In this document: positions 1-9,949 of the stretch, in pieces
Layout of the letters: each line of letters begins with the position of its first letter
Numbering within the stretch: the first letter of the stretch is position 1
From: Lysobacter sp.
GTDB taxonomy: Bacteria > Pseudomonadota > Gammaproteobacteria > Xanthomonadales > Xanthomonadaceae
Reading direction: 5' to 3'
DNA: 64,000 nt
Assembly (NCBI GenBank): GCA_019634715.1
Contig: JAHCAU010000002.1
Location: forward strand, 186,001 to 250,000
The notes under the pieces: generated by a model
Told to the model about the DNA's origin: nothing
The model's input: only the letters and a program-made list of their open reading frames with translations
Database searches by the model: none
Position numbers and translations under genes: made by a program

Positions 1-324
1 GACGTCGACGGCGCCCATGGCGGCATCGCCCTGGCGACGGGCCTGGCCGGCATCTTCAATGCCTGGCTGCTGTGGCGCTACCTGCGCCGCGACGGCCTGC
101 TCAAGCCGCAGCCGGGCTGGGGCCGGCACCTGCTGCGGATCGCGGTCGCCTGCGCGGCGATGACCGCGGTGGTGCTGGGCATCTCGTACCGGGTCGGCGA
201 CTGGACCGCCATGGACCTCTGGCATCGCACCGTGTGGCTGCTGGCGGCGGTCGCGGCCGGTGCGGCCGCCTACGGTGCGACCCTGCTGGTCATGGGCCTG
301 CGACCGCGCGACCTGCGCCACTGA
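1..324 (+). CDS. murJ: MurJ lipid II flippase, C-terminal end (partial)
   Basis: The open frame enters from the left edge without a start and ends at TGA 322-324, leaving 107 residues. It contains two hydrophobic stretches (about residues 10-24 and 46-60) plus a third near the end (about 82-100), separated by Arg-rich loops, and finishes RDLRH. This is the usual look of the last helices of the MurJ/MviN peptidoglycan-precursor flippase, an inner-membrane protein that exports lipid II. The murJ-ribF-ileS-lspA-ispH order is common in gammaproteobacteria and supports the call, because the fragment itself carries no diagnostic motif. Family assignment by context plus hydrophobic pattern. Confidence 0.75.
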   Translation, partial: DVDGAHGGIALATGLAGIFNAWLLWRYLRRDGLLKPQPGWGRHLLRIAVACAAMTAVVLGISYRVGDWTAMDLWHRTVWLLAAVAAGAAAYGATLLVMGLRPRDLRH

Positions 325-437
325 GTTGCAGCGGTGAAGACGGGATTCCGCAGGTCGCCGAGGGGCGCTGCCGCTATACTCCGGGGTCCTTTCGTTGCAC
401 GTCCCCGGCGTTCCCGGCCGGGGCCTCCACCAACCCG

Positions 438-1436
438 ATGACCGAACTGTTCCGCGACCTCGACGGCGGGCCGTTGTGCCCGGACGGCAGCGTGGTGTGC
501 ATCGGCGCCTTCGACGGCCTGCACCTGGGCCATCGCGCGCTGATCCGCCGCGCGGTCGAGCGTGCACGCGCGCTGGGCGTGCCGGCGGTGGTATTGAGTT
601 TCGAACCGCTGCCGCGCGAGTTCTTCGCCCGCGACGGCAAGCCGCCGCGCCTGCAACTGCCGCGCGCCAAGCTCTCGCACCTGCGCGAACTCGGTGTCGA
701 CAAGGTCGGCCTGCTGCGCTTCGGCGCCGCGCTGGCGGCGGTGCCGGCCGAGGATTTCGTCCGGCGTCAGCTCGTCGAGCGGCTGTCGGCGCGCGAAGTC
801 TGGGTCGGTCCGGATTTCCGCTTCGGCCGTGGCCGCGCCGGCGATCTGGCCCTGCTGCAGCGCATGGGCGCCGAGGCCGGTTTCATCGCGCAGACGATCG
901 AGCCGGTGCTGGTCGACGGTGCGCCGGTGTCCAGCACGCGCATCCGCAACGCGCTGCAGAGCGGCGATTTCGCCACGGCGGCGCGCTTGCTCGGCCGCCC
1001 GTACGCCATCGGCGGACGCGTGGTGCGCGGCAAGCAGCTCGGGCGCACGCTCGGCTATCCCACCGCAAACCTGCGTTTCCCGAAGACGCCCGCGCTGCGC
1101 GGCATCTACGCCACCTGGGTGCACGGCATCGCCGATCATCCGTGGCCGTCGGTGTCCAGCTTCGGCACGCGGCCCACGGTCGGCGGCGTCGAGCCGCTGC
1201 TGGAAGCCCATCTCTTCGATTTCCAGGGCGACCTCTACGGCCGTCATGTCGAAGTGGAATTCGTCGCCCCCCTGCGCGACGAGGAAAAATTCCCCGATCT
1301 CCCCAGTCTCGTCGCGCAGATGAACCGCGATGCCGAGCAGGCGAGGGCGATCCTTTCGGGTCCGTCCGCATCGAACGCCGATGCCCCGGGCCCTGACACA
1401 CTTTCATTGCATTCGACAGAGCGAGCCCGCGCGTGA
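438..1436 (+). CDS. ribF: Bifunctional riboflavin kinase / FAD synthetase
   Basis: Makes FMN from riboflavin and then FAD in the cytoplasm. The protein (332 aa, the normal family length) starts [10 protein letters not shown]. The nucleotidyl-transferase domain shows [10 protein letters not shown], the (H/T)xGH-type adenylyltransferase motif, near residues 23-32. The C-terminal kinase domain shows [10 protein letters not shown] and FGTRPT. The frame is open further upstream, but ATG 438 is chosen because the conserved N-terminus begins there; the upstream extension is low-complexity and overlaps murJ. A TATACT -10-like box lies at 375-380, without a convincing -35. The stop overlaps the ileS GTG by four bases, so the two are translationally coupled. 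Confidence 0.95.
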   Translation: MTELFRDLDGGPLCPDGSVVCIGAFDGLHLGHRALIRRAVERARALGVPAVVLSFEPLPREFFARDGKPPRLQLPRAKLSHLRELGVDKVGLLRFGAALAAVPAEDFVRRQLVERLSAREVWVGPDFRFGRGRAGDLALLQRMGAEAGFIAQTIEPVLVDGAPVSSTRIRNALQSGDFATAARLLGRPYAIGGRVVRGKQLGRTLGYPTANLRFPKTPALRGIYATWVHGIADHPWPSVSSFGTRPTVGGVEPLLEAHLFDFQGDLYGRHVEVEFVAPLRDEEKFPDLPSLVAQMNRDAEQARAILSGPSASNADAPGPDTLSLHSTERARA

Positions 1437-4276
1437 GCGACCAGGACAGCCAACGCTACAAGACCACCATCCACCTGCCCGCGACGGACTTCCCGATGCG
1501 CGGCGACCTGCCCAGGCGCGAGCCCGTCGCGCTCAAGCGCTGGGAGGAAGAAAACCTCTACGCGCAGGTGCGCAAGCATGCGCAGGGCCGGCCGACCTTC
1601 ATCCTGCACGATGGTCCGCCGTACGCGAACGGCCAGATCCACATCGGCCATGCGGTCAACAAGGTGCTCAAGGACATCGTGGTGAAGTCGAAGCTGATGG
1701 CCGGCTTCGATGCGCCCTACGTGCCCGGCTGGGACTGCCACGGCCTGCCGATCGAACTGCAGGTGGAGAAGAAGTTCGGCAAGGTCGGCGACAGGATCGA
1801 CGCCGCGGAATTCCGCAAGCGCTGCCGCGAATACGCCGCCGAGCAGATCGACCTGCAGCGTCGCGACTTCAAGCGCCTGGGCGTGCTCGGCGACTGGGAC
1901 AACCCGTATCGCACGATGGATTTCCGCTTCGAGGCGGACATGGTGCGCGCGCTGGCGAAGATCGTCGAACGCGGCCATCTCGCGCGCGGCGCGAAGCCGG
2001 TGCACTGGTGCTTCGACTGCGGCTCGTCGCTGGCGGAAGCCGAGATCGAGTACGAGAACAAGATCTCGCCGGCGGTGGACGTGGCCTACGCCGCGCGCGA
2101 TCCGCAGGCGCTGGCGGCGAAGTTCGGCATGGTCATCGATGCCGATGTCGAGGTTGCCGTGCCGATCTGGACCACCACGCCGTGGACGCTGCCGGCTTCG
2201 CTGGCGGTGAGCATCGGCCCGGAGCTCGAATACGCCCTGGTCGCAGGCCCGGCGCGCGACGGCAGGCGTCGCCTGCTGGTGCTGGCCGAGGGCCTGGTGC
2301 CGAAGGCGCTGAAGCGCTACGGCATCGAGGAACCCGAGGTGCTGGGCCGCGCGCTCGGCGCGGCGCTGGAAAACCTCGTGCTCGCGCATCCCTTCTATGC
2401 CGAACGCGACATCCCGCTGATCCTCGGCGACCACGTCAGCGCCGAAGACGGTACCGGTGCCGTGCACACCGCGCCGGGCCACGGCCAGGAAGACTATGCG
2501 GTCGGGCTGAAGTACGGCCTGGTCGCGAAGTACACGGCCGCGCAGATGAACCCGGTCGACGGTCGCGGCGTGTACCTGCCGTCGACGCCGCCGCTGGGTG
2601 ACACCGCGCTGGCCGGCCTGCACATCTGGAAGGCGAACGACGTCATCGTCGAGGCGCTGCGCGGGATCGGCGCGCTGCTCGCCTTCTTCAAGCTCGACCA
2701 CAGCTACCCGCACTGCTGGCGCCACAAGACGCCGGTCGCGTTCCGCGCCACGCCGCAGTGGTTCATCTCGATGAGCCAGGCCAACCTGCGCGCCGATGCG
2801 CTGGATGCGATCAAGCAGGTCGAGTGGTTCCCGGACTGGGGCCAGGCGCGCATCGCCGGCATGGTCGACGGCCGTCCGGACTGGACGATCTCCCGCCAGC
2901 GCACCTGGGGCGTGCCGATCGCGCTGTTCATCCATCGCGAAACCGGCCTGCCGCATCCGAATTCGCCGTCGCTGATGCGCCAGGTCGCCGAGCGTGTGGA
3001 GCAGGCCGGCGCCGATGCGTGGTACGCGCTCGATGCCGCCGAGCTGCTCGGCGAGGAAGCGAAGGACTACGACAAGGTCACCGACATCCTCGATGTCTGG
3101 TTCGACTCCGGCGTCACCCACGACTGCGTGCTCGGCCAGCGTCCGCAGGACGGCCTGCGCAAGCCGGCGGACATGTACCTGGAAGGCTCCGACCAACATC
3201 GCGGCTGGTTCCAGAGCTCGCTGCTCACCGGCGTGGCGATGGACGGCCAGGCGCCGTACCGGCAGGTGCTGACGCATGGCTTCACGGTCGACGAAAGCGG
3301 CCGCAAGATGTCGAAGTCGCTGGGCAACATCGTCGAGCCGCAGAAGGTGATCGACCAGATGGGCGCCGACGTGCTGCGCCTGTGGATCGCCTCGGCCGAC
3401 TACCGCAACGAGATGTCGGTCTCCGACACCATCCTCAAGCGCAGCGGCGACGTCTATCGCCGCATCCGCAACACCGCGCGCTTCCTGCTAGGCAACCTGC
3501 ACGGATTCGACCCGGCGCGCGACCTGCTCGCGCACGAGGACATGCTCGCACTCGATCGCTGGGCGGTGCATCGCGCCGATGCGCTGCAGCACGAGATCGC
3601 GAATGCCTACCGCAACTACGACTTCCCGGAGGTGGTGCAGGCGGTGATCAACTTCTGCAGCGTCGACTTGGGTGCGCTGTACCTCGACGTCACCAAGGAT
3701 CGCCTGTACACGATGCGCGAGGACGCGCGCGGCCGGCGCAGCGCGCAGAGCGCGATGTTCCGCATCGCCGAGGCCTTCGCGCGCTGGATCGCGCCCATCC
3801 TCACCTTCACGGCCGAGGAAATGTGGAGCCACCTGCCGGGCGAGCGCGAAGGTCACGTGCTGTTCGCGACCTGGTACGACGGGCTGGCGCCGCTGCCTAC
3901 GGATGCAGCGCTGAATGGTGAGCGCTTCGAACGCCTGCTGGCGCTGCGCGAGCAGGTGTCCAAGGTGCTGGAGCCGATGCGCGCGAGCGGCGAGATCGGC
4001 GCGGCGCTGGATGCCGAGATCGCCATCGCCTGTCATGTCGACGACTTCGCGTGGCTGTCGCCGCTGGCCGATGAGCTGCGTTTCCTGTTCATCAGCGGTG
4101 ACGTGACGGTGGTGCAGGGTGACGAGGGCGTGACCGCGACGGTCAGCGCCAAGCCCAAGTGCATCCGCTGCTGGCACCATCGCGACGATGTCGGCAGCCA
4201 TCCCGACCATCCCGAGATCTGCGGTCGTTGCGTGAGCAATGTCGAAGGTCCGGGCGAAGTGCGGCAATGGTTCTGA
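1433..4276 (+). CDS. ileS: Isoleucyl-tRNA synthetase
   Basis: Charges tRNA-Ile in the cytoplasm. At 947 aa it is full length for the bacterial enzyme. The class I signature HIGH is at residues 70-73 and KMSKS at 625-629. The C-terminal zinc finger has Cys 910, 913, 930 and 933. The editing domain lies between, with the TTTPWTLP motif. The start is GTG 1433, inside the ribF stop region (GTGA overlap). It is followed by a 137-base gap carrying a palindromic repeat and then lspA, the usual order in which ileS precedes the signal peptidase II gene. Confidence 0.98.
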   Translation: MSDQDSQRYKTTIHLPATDFPMRGDLPRREPVALKRWEEENLYAQVRKHAQGRPTFILHDGPPYANGQIHIGHAVNKVLKDIVVKSKLMAGFDAPYVPGWDCHGLPIELQVEKKFGKVGDRIDAAEFRKRCREYAAEQIDLQRRDFKRLGVLGDWDNPYRTMDFRFEADMVRALAKIVERGHLARGAKPVHWCFDCGSSLAEAEIEYENKISPAVDVAYAARDPQALAAKFGMVIDADVEVAVPIWTTTPWTLPASLAVSIGPELEYALVAGPARDGRRRLLVLAEGLVPKALKRYGIEEPEVLGRALGAALENLVLAHPFYAERDIPLILGDHVSAEDGTGAVHTAPGHGQEDYAVGLKYGLVAKYTAAQMNPVDGRGVYLPSTPPLGDTALAGLHIWKANDVIVEALRGIGALLAFFKLDHSYPHCWRHKTPVAFRATPQWFISMSQANLRADALDAIKQVEWFPDWGQARIAGMVDGRPDWTISRQRTWGVPIALFIHRETGLPHPNSPSLMRQVAERVEQAGADAWYALDAAELLGEEAKDYDKVTDILDVWFDSGVTHDCVLGQRPQDGLRKPADMYLEGSDQHRGWFQSSLLTGVAMDGQAPYRQVLTHGFTVDESGRKMSKSLGNIVEPQKVIDQMGADVLRLWIASADYRNEMSVSDTILKRSGDVYRRIRNTARFLLGNLHGFDPARDLLAHEDMLALDRWAVHRADALQHEIANAYRNYDFPEVVQAVINFCSVDLGALYLDVTKDRLYTMREDARGRRSAQSAMFRIAEAFARWIAPILTFTAEEMWSHLPGEREGHVLFATWYDGLAPLPTDAALNGERFERLLALREQVSKVLEPMRASGEIGAALDAEIAIACHVDDFAWLSPLADELRFLFISGDVTVVQGDEGVTATVSAKPKCIRCWHHRDDVGSHPDHPEICGRCVSNVEGPGEVRQWF

Positions 4277-4281
4277 TGTGA

Positions 4282-4346
4282 TGTAGGAGCGACGCGAGTC
4301 GCGACCGTGGCATCGAAGGAGCGTCGCGACTTGCGTCGCTCCTACA
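4282..4346 (+). repeat. GTAG-type palindromic (REP-like) element
   Basis: Two inverted arms, TGTAGGAGCGACGCGAGTCG at the left and its near complement ending CGTCGCTCCTACA at the right, enclose about 20 bases. They form a long imperfect hairpin between ileS and lspA. The GTAGGAGCG head matches the intergenic GTAG-headed repeats well known in Stenotrophomonas and Xanthomonas relatives. A second small palindrome (TCCCCGCGACGCGGGGGA, about 4373-4389) follows. Likely effects are on mRNA stability or attenuation between the two genes; this is inference. Confidence 0.8.
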
Positions 4347-4413
4347 GTGGTCACGGCCCCACCCCGACCCTTCCCCGCGACGCGGGGGAGGGGGCAAGAC
4401 GAGATGCAATGAA

Positions 4414-4929
4414 ATGACGTCCTCCCCCAAACCCAACGCCCTGGTCTGGCTGCTGCTGTCGGTGGTCGTGATCGGCCTCGACCAGTGGTCGAAGCACTGG
4501 GTGCTGACCAGCCTGCCGGAATATCAGCCGGTGGTCGTGATCGACGGTTTCTGGAACTGGTACCGCAGCTACAACACCGGCGCGGCCTTCAGCTTCCTCG
4601 CCGATGCCGGCGGCTGGCAGAAGTATGTCTTCGCGGTCCTGGCGATCGGCATCAGCGGCCTGCTCGCGTTCTGGCTGTCGCGCACCGCGCGCGGCGACTG
4701 GCGCAACGCGCTGCCGTTCTCGCTGGTCATCGGCGGGGCGCTGGGCAACCTGATCGACCGTTTCATGCACGGCCACGTGGTCGACTTCATCCAGTGGCAC
4801 TGGAAGGACGTCTACTACTACCCGTCGTTCAACATCGCCGACTCGGCCATCGTCTGCGGCGCGATCGCGCTGGTGGCGTTCGGCGTGTTCGGCAAGCATC
4901 CGTCCCCGGCGACGAAGAAGGCAGACTGA
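4414..4929 (+). CDS. lspA: Lipoprotein signal peptidase (signal peptidase II)
   Basis: An inner-membrane aspartic protease that removes the signal peptide of diacylglyceryl-modified prolipoproteins. It is 171 aa with four hydrophobic segments. The catalytic aspartates are visible as D115 in [10 protein letters not shown] and D143 in FNIADSAI, and the conserved YNTGAAFS box precedes them. It overlaps the ispH start by one base (TGATG), so the two genes are cotranscribed. Confidence 0.97.
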   Translation: MTSSPKPNALVWLLLSVVVIGLDQWSKHWVLTSLPEYQPVVVIDGFWNWYRSYNTGAAFSFLADAGGWQKYVFAVLAIGISGLLAFWLSRTARGDWRNALPFSLVIGGALGNLIDRFMHGHVVDFIQWHWKDVYYYPSFNIADSAIVCGAIALVAFGVFGKHPSPATKKAD

Positions 4930-5879
4930 TGGACATCATCCTCGCCAACCCGCGCGGCTTCTGCGCCGGCGTCGACCGCGCGATCGAGATCGTCAAGCGC
5001 GCCATCGAAACCCTGGGCGCGCCGATCTACGTGCGCCACGAGGTCGTGCACAACCGCTTCGTCGTCGAGGACCTGCGCAAGCGCGGTGCGATCTTCGTCG
5101 AGGAACTCGACGAGGTGCCGGACAACGCCACGGTGATCTTCAGCGCCCACGGCGTGTCGCAGGCGGTGCGCACCGAGGCCGAGCGCCGCGGCCTGAAGGT
5201 GTTCGACGCCACCTGCCCGCTGGTGACCAAGGTGCATCTGGAAGTCGCGCGCCACTGTCGCGCCGGCCGCGACGTGATCCTGGTCGGCCACGCCGGCCAT
5301 CCCGAGGTCGAGGGCACCATGGGCCAGTGGCAGGCCGAGGCCGGCGTCGGCCGCATCCATCTGGTCGAGGACATCGACGATGTCGCGCGGCTCGAGGTGG
5401 GCCAGCCCGAGAACCTGGCCTACACGACCCAGACCACGCTGTCGGTGGACGATACCCGGGGCATCATCGAAGCCCTGCGCACGAAGTTTCCGAAGATGCA
5501 CGGGCCGCGCAACGACGACATCTGCTACGCCACCCAGAACCGCCAGGACGCCGTGCGCGAACTGGCCGAGCACTGCGACCTGGTGCTGGTGGTCGGCTCG
5601 CCGAACAGCTCGAACTCCAACCGCCTGCGCGAGCTGGCCGAGCGCGAGGGCGTGGAGGCCTACCTGATCGACGGCGCCGACGAGATCGACCCGCGCTGGG
5701 TGGAAGGCCGCCGCCACATCGGCGTGACCGCCGGTGCGTCGGCGCCGGACGTGCTGGTGCAGGGGGTGATCGCCCGCCTGCGCGAACTGGGCGCCAGCAG
5801 CCTGCGCGAGCTGGACGGCGAACCCGAGGACATGGTCTTCGCCCTGCCCAAGGAACTGCGCCTGCGCCTGGTCGATTGA
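4929..5879 (+). CDS. ispH: 4-hydroxy-3-methylbut-2-enyl diphosphate reductase
   Basis: The last enzyme of the MEP isoprenoid pathway, a [4Fe-4S] protein that turns HMBPP into IPP and DMAPP. It is 316 aa, the usual length. The three cluster-ligand cysteines are C12 (GFCAGV), C96 ([10 protein letters not shown]) and C199 (ICYATQNRQ). The VGSPNSSNS substrate loop and a TAGAS motif near the end are present. The start at ATG 4929 overlaps the lspA stop. The frame is open upstream, but that part is a shadow of lspA. Confidence 0.98.
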   Translation: MDIILANPRGFCAGVDRAIEIVKRAIETLGAPIYVRHEVVHNRFVVEDLRKRGAIFVEELDEVPDNATVIFSAHGVSQAVRTEAERRGLKVFDATCPLVTKVHLEVARHCRAGRDVILVGHAGHPEVEGTMGQWQAEAGVGRIHLVEDIDDVARLEVGQPENLAYTTQTTLSVDDTRGIIEALRTKFPKMHGPRNDDICYATQNRQDAVRELAEHCDLVLVVGSPNSSNSNRLRELAEREGVEAYLIDGADEIDPRWVEGRRHIGVTAGASAPDVLVQGVIARLRELGASSLRELDGEPEDMVFALPKELRLRLVD

Positions 5880-5905
5880 CCGGGCCTCCCCCGAAACCCT
5901 AGAAT
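5876..5905 (+). promoter_or_regulatory. Sigma70 promoter of tRNA-Thr
   Basis: TTGACC (5876-5881) and TAGAAT (5900-5905) are separated by 18 bases. The -35 box overlaps the ispH stop codon. Transcription would start near 5912, about 33 bases before the mature tRNA 5' end. Confidence 0.65.
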
Positions 5906-5944
5906 CACGTCCCTGCCGCGACCGCGATGTCCCGGCACGACACC

Positions 5945-6020
5945 GCCGGAATAGCTCAGTTGGTAGAGCGGCGCATTCGTAATGCGTAGGTCGCAGGTTC
6001 GACTCCTGTTTCCGGCACCA
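5945..6020 (+). tRNA. tRNA-Thr (anticodon CGT)
   Basis: A 76-base cloverleaf including the encoded CCA. The acceptor arms GCCGGAA and TTCCGGC pair fully. The anticodon stem GCGCA/TGCGT closes the loop TTCGTAA, giving CGT, which reads ACG codons. The T arm contains GGTTCGACTCC. Confidence 0.95.
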
Positions 6021-6040
6021 GATCTCCGATTCGATCGGTC

Positions 6041-6064
6041 GAAGGCCACCTCCGGGTGGCCTTC
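6041..6064 (+). terminator. Hairpin after tRNA-Thr, possible terminator
   Basis: A perfect 10-bp stem, GAAGGCCACC / GGTGGCCTTC, with a TCCG tetraloop 20 bases after the tRNA. No T-run follows, so it may act as a processing stop or a weak terminator. Confidence 0.55.
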
Positions 6065-6489
6065 GTGCGTTCGGCCGACACGCGTTTTCCCGCGCTCGCG
6101 GGCATTTTCGAGACGAACTTCGCTTGCCGCTGCCGACCCGGCGTGCTTACTCTGGCGGCTCGGGTCGGGGGCCGCGCACCGCGCATCTGATCCTGGACTG
6201 ATACCGCAGCCGTCCTGCACGCGACGCAGACTGCAATGGCGATGCGGGCGCATCGCGACGGGCGATCTGTCGCCCGCGACACAGGGATGTCAGGGGGGAT
6301 TCGATGCTGCACCACGTCGCTTCACCGATTCCGAAGGTGCCGCCGGGCGCGGTTCCCGGCGTGTGCAGGCGTGTGCGCACCCTTGCGCATGCATGCTCCC
6401 TGCATGACGAGGCCCGATGGCGGGGCGTGGACATGCGCGTCGCGGGGATCGTTCGGAGCAAGTGATCGGCATGTGATCGGAGCAGGGAC
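6065..6489. other. Intergenic region without a recognised gene
   Basis: About 425 bases between the tRNA-Thr hairpin and the sigma54 activator. Frames here are short or are antisense extensions. No convincing tRNA, repeat or promoter was seen. A ribosome-binding stretch GAGCAGGG precedes the activator ATG. Confidence 0.5.
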
Positions 6490-7551
<1,062 letters not shown>

Positions 7552-7589
7552 CGTAGGATGTCCCGTCTTCCCACACTCGACGGCTGCGC

Positions 7590-7832
7590 ATGGATCGGGG
7601 ACTGATCGAATTCGCCAAGGACGCCATCCGGAGATTCCTCGCGGCGCGGCCCGATGCCGCCGACACGCTGGACGGCATCCACCGCTGGTGGATCGACTGG
7701 CCCGGGTATCCGGAATCGCAGGTGGTGACCGAAGTCGCGCTGGAGCAGCTGCACGCCGAGGGCGCGATCGAGCCGCTGCGCATCGGCCACAACGTGGTGT
7801 GGCGGCGGGCGCGCGGAGATGCGGCGGGCTGA
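7590..7832 (+). CDS. Small conserved-looking hypothetical protein, 80 aa
   Basis: Not recognised. The product starts MDRGLIEFAKDAIRRFLAAR and has a predicted helix-turn-strand layout with a Trp-rich centre (HRWWIDWPGYP) and a VVWRRARGD end, like a small winged-helix fold. The ATG lies 38 bases after the activator stop and may be cotranscribed with it. It ends just before the sigma54 promoter region at 7854-7958. It could be a partner of the activator, but nothing in the sequence proves this. Confidence 0.6.
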   Translation: MDRGLIEFAKDAIRRFLAARPDAADTLDGIHRWWIDWPGYPESQVVTEVALEQLHAEGAIEPLRIGHNVVWRRARGDAAG

Positions 7833-7853
7833 CGGGAGCGAAGGCCGGGGTGA

Positions 7854-7869
7854 GTGGAAAATCACCCGG
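7854..7869 (-). promoter_or_regulatory. Putative upstream activator site 1 (shared with site 2)
   Basis: Read on the minus strand, the 16 bases are CCGGGTGATTTTCCAC. They differ at only two central positions from CCGGGTGAAATTCCAC at 14065-14080, upstream of the second sigma54 promoter. The site sits inside a wider dyad (GGTGA...TCACC, 7849-7866) about 95 bases upstream of the -12 element at 7956, a normal enhancer distance for an enhancer-binding protein. Confidence 0.6.
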
Positions 7870-7942
7870 GCCTTCCGGGGGGGGGCGGCTGCTTCACCAA
7901 GAAAGATCCGATGAATCAAGGTGTTGTGCGCCTGGGGGGTGG

Positions 7943-7958
7943 TGGCCCGCGATTTGCT
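7943..7958 (+). promoter_or_regulatory. Sigma54 (-24/-12) promoter of the first cargo operon
   Basis: TGGCCCGCGATTTGCT keeps the GG-N10-GC spacing exactly (GG 7944-7945, GC 7956-7957) and matches the consensus TGGCACGNNNNTTGCW at all but one fixed position. It lies 42 bases before the ATG at 8000, downstream of the sigma54 activator gene. Confidence 0.8.
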
Positions 7959-7999
7959 TGAGCGGGATGAGGATTCGATCCGTCCCCCAAGGAGTTCGC

Positions 8000-8905
8000 A
8001 TGGAGAGTCCCCGCAAGGACAGTGGCGGGCACGACCTTTCGCCCCAGTCGAGCAGTCCGCCGCGCGTCGCGCAGTCCGGGCTGTCCTCGATGCCGAACAC
8101 GCCGCCACGCTCGCGGTCCGGATCGCAACTGAGTCCGATGGCGGTCTCGACGTCCGTGCAGGTGCAGGTGGATGATCCGTCGCGTCCGCTGCTGCAGCCG
8201 GCGCAGGTCGCGACGCCGTCGCTGGCGAGCCGCGTGCTGTCGGCGATGCCGTCGTCCACGACGGTCGCCAAGGCGGCGAAAGCGACGGCGGCCGTGGCGG
8301 CGCCGACCACCGACATGGCGGCCGCCGGCCTGAGCATTTCCGATGTCGTCAACACGACGACCAACCACCCCTACACGCGCGGCATGCTCAGTGGCGGGCT
8401 GTGGGCCGCCTCGGGCGCCTCTAGTCTCGTGGCCAACAAGGGGCAGAGCACGGTGCCGCAGGTGTTGACCGATGTCGCGAACATCGGTGCGGGCCTCGCC
8501 AGCATGAGCGCGACGGTCGCGGACGGGCAGGGCAGCCACAGCTGGACCAGCTATGCCTCGTACGCGAGCAACAGCGCCTGGGTCGCTGCCGGCCTCGGCG
8601 CGATGTACCAGGGCGTGCAGACGATGCGCGATGCCAAGTCCAGCGGATGGAAGAAGGTGTCGGGCGGCCTGCAAGCGGCCAGCGGCCTGCTCAATGCGGG
8701 TGCTGGCGCGGCAGGCATCGCGTCGACCTATTTCGCCGAGCAGAACGAACACGATCCGCGCGCCTATTCGTTCGGACTGGCGTCCGGAGTCATGTGGGCC
8801 TCCGCCAGCGTGTTCGGTGCGGCCAGTGCATGGGCCGGCAGCGGCAGCGCTTCGCAACCGGTGGTGCAGCCACCCGTCAATCCCAGCGTGCAGGACCAGG
8901 TATGA
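8000..8905 (+). CDS. Hydrophobic protein of unknown function, T6SS cargo candidate
   Basis: Not recognised (301 aa). The first 90 residues are Ser/Pro-rich and probably disordered. From about residue 100 to the end the chain is Ala/Gly/Ser-rich with several weakly hydrophobic helices and many small residues (for example MLSGGLWAASGASSLVANKG and GLASGVMWASASVFGAASAW). This pattern resembles membrane-inserting or glycine-zipper regions of secreted proteins. No signal peptide is visible. It is the first gene after the sigma54 promoter; the long upstream extension of the frame is rejected because the promoter lies inside it. A secreted helper, translocator-like or pore-forming role is possible but unproven. 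Confidence 0.65.
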   Translation: MESPRKDSGGHDLSPQSSSPPRVAQSGLSSMPNTPPRSRSGSQLSPMAVSTSVQVQVDDPSRPLLQPAQVATPSLASRVLSAMPSSTTVAKAAKATAAVAAPTTDMAAAGLSISDVVNTTTNHPYTRGMLSGGLWAASGASSLVANKGQSTVPQVLTDVANIGAGLASMSATVADGQGSHSWTSYASYASNSAWVAAGLGAMYQGVQTMRDAKSSGWKKVSGGLQAASGLLNAGAGAAGIASTYFAEQNEHDPRAYSFGLASGVMWASASVFGAASAWAGSGSASQPVVQPPVNPSVQDQV

Positions 8906-8981
8906 AGCGCGCCGCCACCGCCCTGTCGTGTCCGCACGCGCCCGCCGCGCCGCGCGCGGCCCAACCGGAGGACGCATCACG

Positions 8982-9947
8982 ATGAGCGACCAGGGCAAGC
9001 GTTCGCGCCGCGGTTACATGTACACGCCCTTCGGCGGCGCGCAGGCGCTGGATTCCGCGATGGGCGAGAACATGGCCCGGCTCACGAGCAGGAAGGCGCC
9101 GATGGGATTGATCGCGCCGAATCACGAGATGGCGGACAAGCTGGAGCAACTGCGACAGACGACGCTGAACGTATGGGGCGCACAGATCGGCCAATCGCAG
9201 CAGGTGCTGGGCGGCGTGCAGGCCCGCAGGCAACGGACCGATGCGGATTTCCTCGCCGCGATCCGCGCGTCGGTGGATACGCCGGGCGCGACTGCGCTCG
9301 ATACGCGCAACGCGCGCCGCGACGCACGCGAAGACCACCAGTTCAACAACATGATGATCGGCAACGACGCGCTGGTTCACCAGGCGCGGCTGAGCACGCT
9401 CCAGCCCCGGCACGAGGCCTTGTTCGAAACCAAGGTGAAGAACACCAGTCCCGGCATCTACCCGGACCTGTTCCCCGATCCGCCGCTCAGGTTCCTGCAG
9501 GGCGGCGACACGCCGTATTCGTCGGGAGACAAGCTCTACGTGCTGGGCCACGGCGCGCCCGGAAAGAACCGACTGTTCGCGCGTTCGGACGGTCAGGGCG
9601 GCAGCCTCAGCGCGAAGAAACTCGCGAAGCATCTGCGCGACGCGGGCCTGCCCACGGACATGATGGATGTGCGCCTGACCGCCTGCCAGGGCGTGCCCGC
9701 GCTGGACGAGACCATCAAGGATCCGGTGAAGGACACCCAGCATTCCGGCTATCTCGTGCCGGAAGTGGCGCGGGCCTTCCATGGCCTGGGTTTCCAGAAC
9801 CTCACCGTTACCGGCTACCAGGGCAACGGCGTCACCTTTCCGTTCGGCTCGCAGCATCACCTCCGCAGTTCGCCCGACGACGACGAGGAGCGCGTCAAGC
9901 GCAGTCTCGCTGCGGTGCGCTATCCGGTGAAGGACATGGGGGACTGA
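8982..9947 (+). CDS. Clan CD-like cysteine protease domain protein, effector candidate
   Basis: 321 aa. Residues 184-191 read KLYVLGHG and residues 230-238 read DVRLTACQG. A hydrophobic strand ending in His-Gly, followed about 45 residues later by a strand ending in a Cys, is the catalytic dyad layout of clan CD peptidases (caspases, gingipains, the C80 domain of MARTX toxins). This gives a predicted H190/C235 dyad. The N-terminal 150 residues are helical and unrecognised. No signal peptide is seen. The position in a sigma54-controlled operon beside a T6SS suggests a secreted effector. Similarity to C80 is by motif only; the fold and inositol-phosphate binding cannot be judged here. Confidence 0.65.
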   Translation: MSDQGKRSRRGYMYTPFGGAQALDSAMGENMARLTSRKAPMGLIAPNHEMADKLEQLRQTTLNVWGAQIGQSQQVLGGVQARRQRTDADFLAAIRASVDTPGATALDTRNARRDAREDHQFNNMMIGNDALVHQARLSTLQPRHEALFETKVKNTSPGIYPDLFPDPPLRFLQGGDTPYSSGDKLYVLGHGAPGKNRLFARSDGQGGSLSAKKLAKHLRDAGLPTDMMDVRLTACQGVPALDETIKDPVKDTQHSGYLVPEVARAFHGLGFQNLTVTGYQGNGVTFPFGSQHHLRSSPDDDEERVKRSLAAVRYPVKDMGD

Positions 9948-9949
9948 GC

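Noticed and set aside
4373..4389. Second rho-independent terminator between ileS and lspA
   Set aside because: The stem TCCCCGCGACGCGGGGGA has no T-run and lies just before lspA. It is better seen as part of the repeat-rich spacer.
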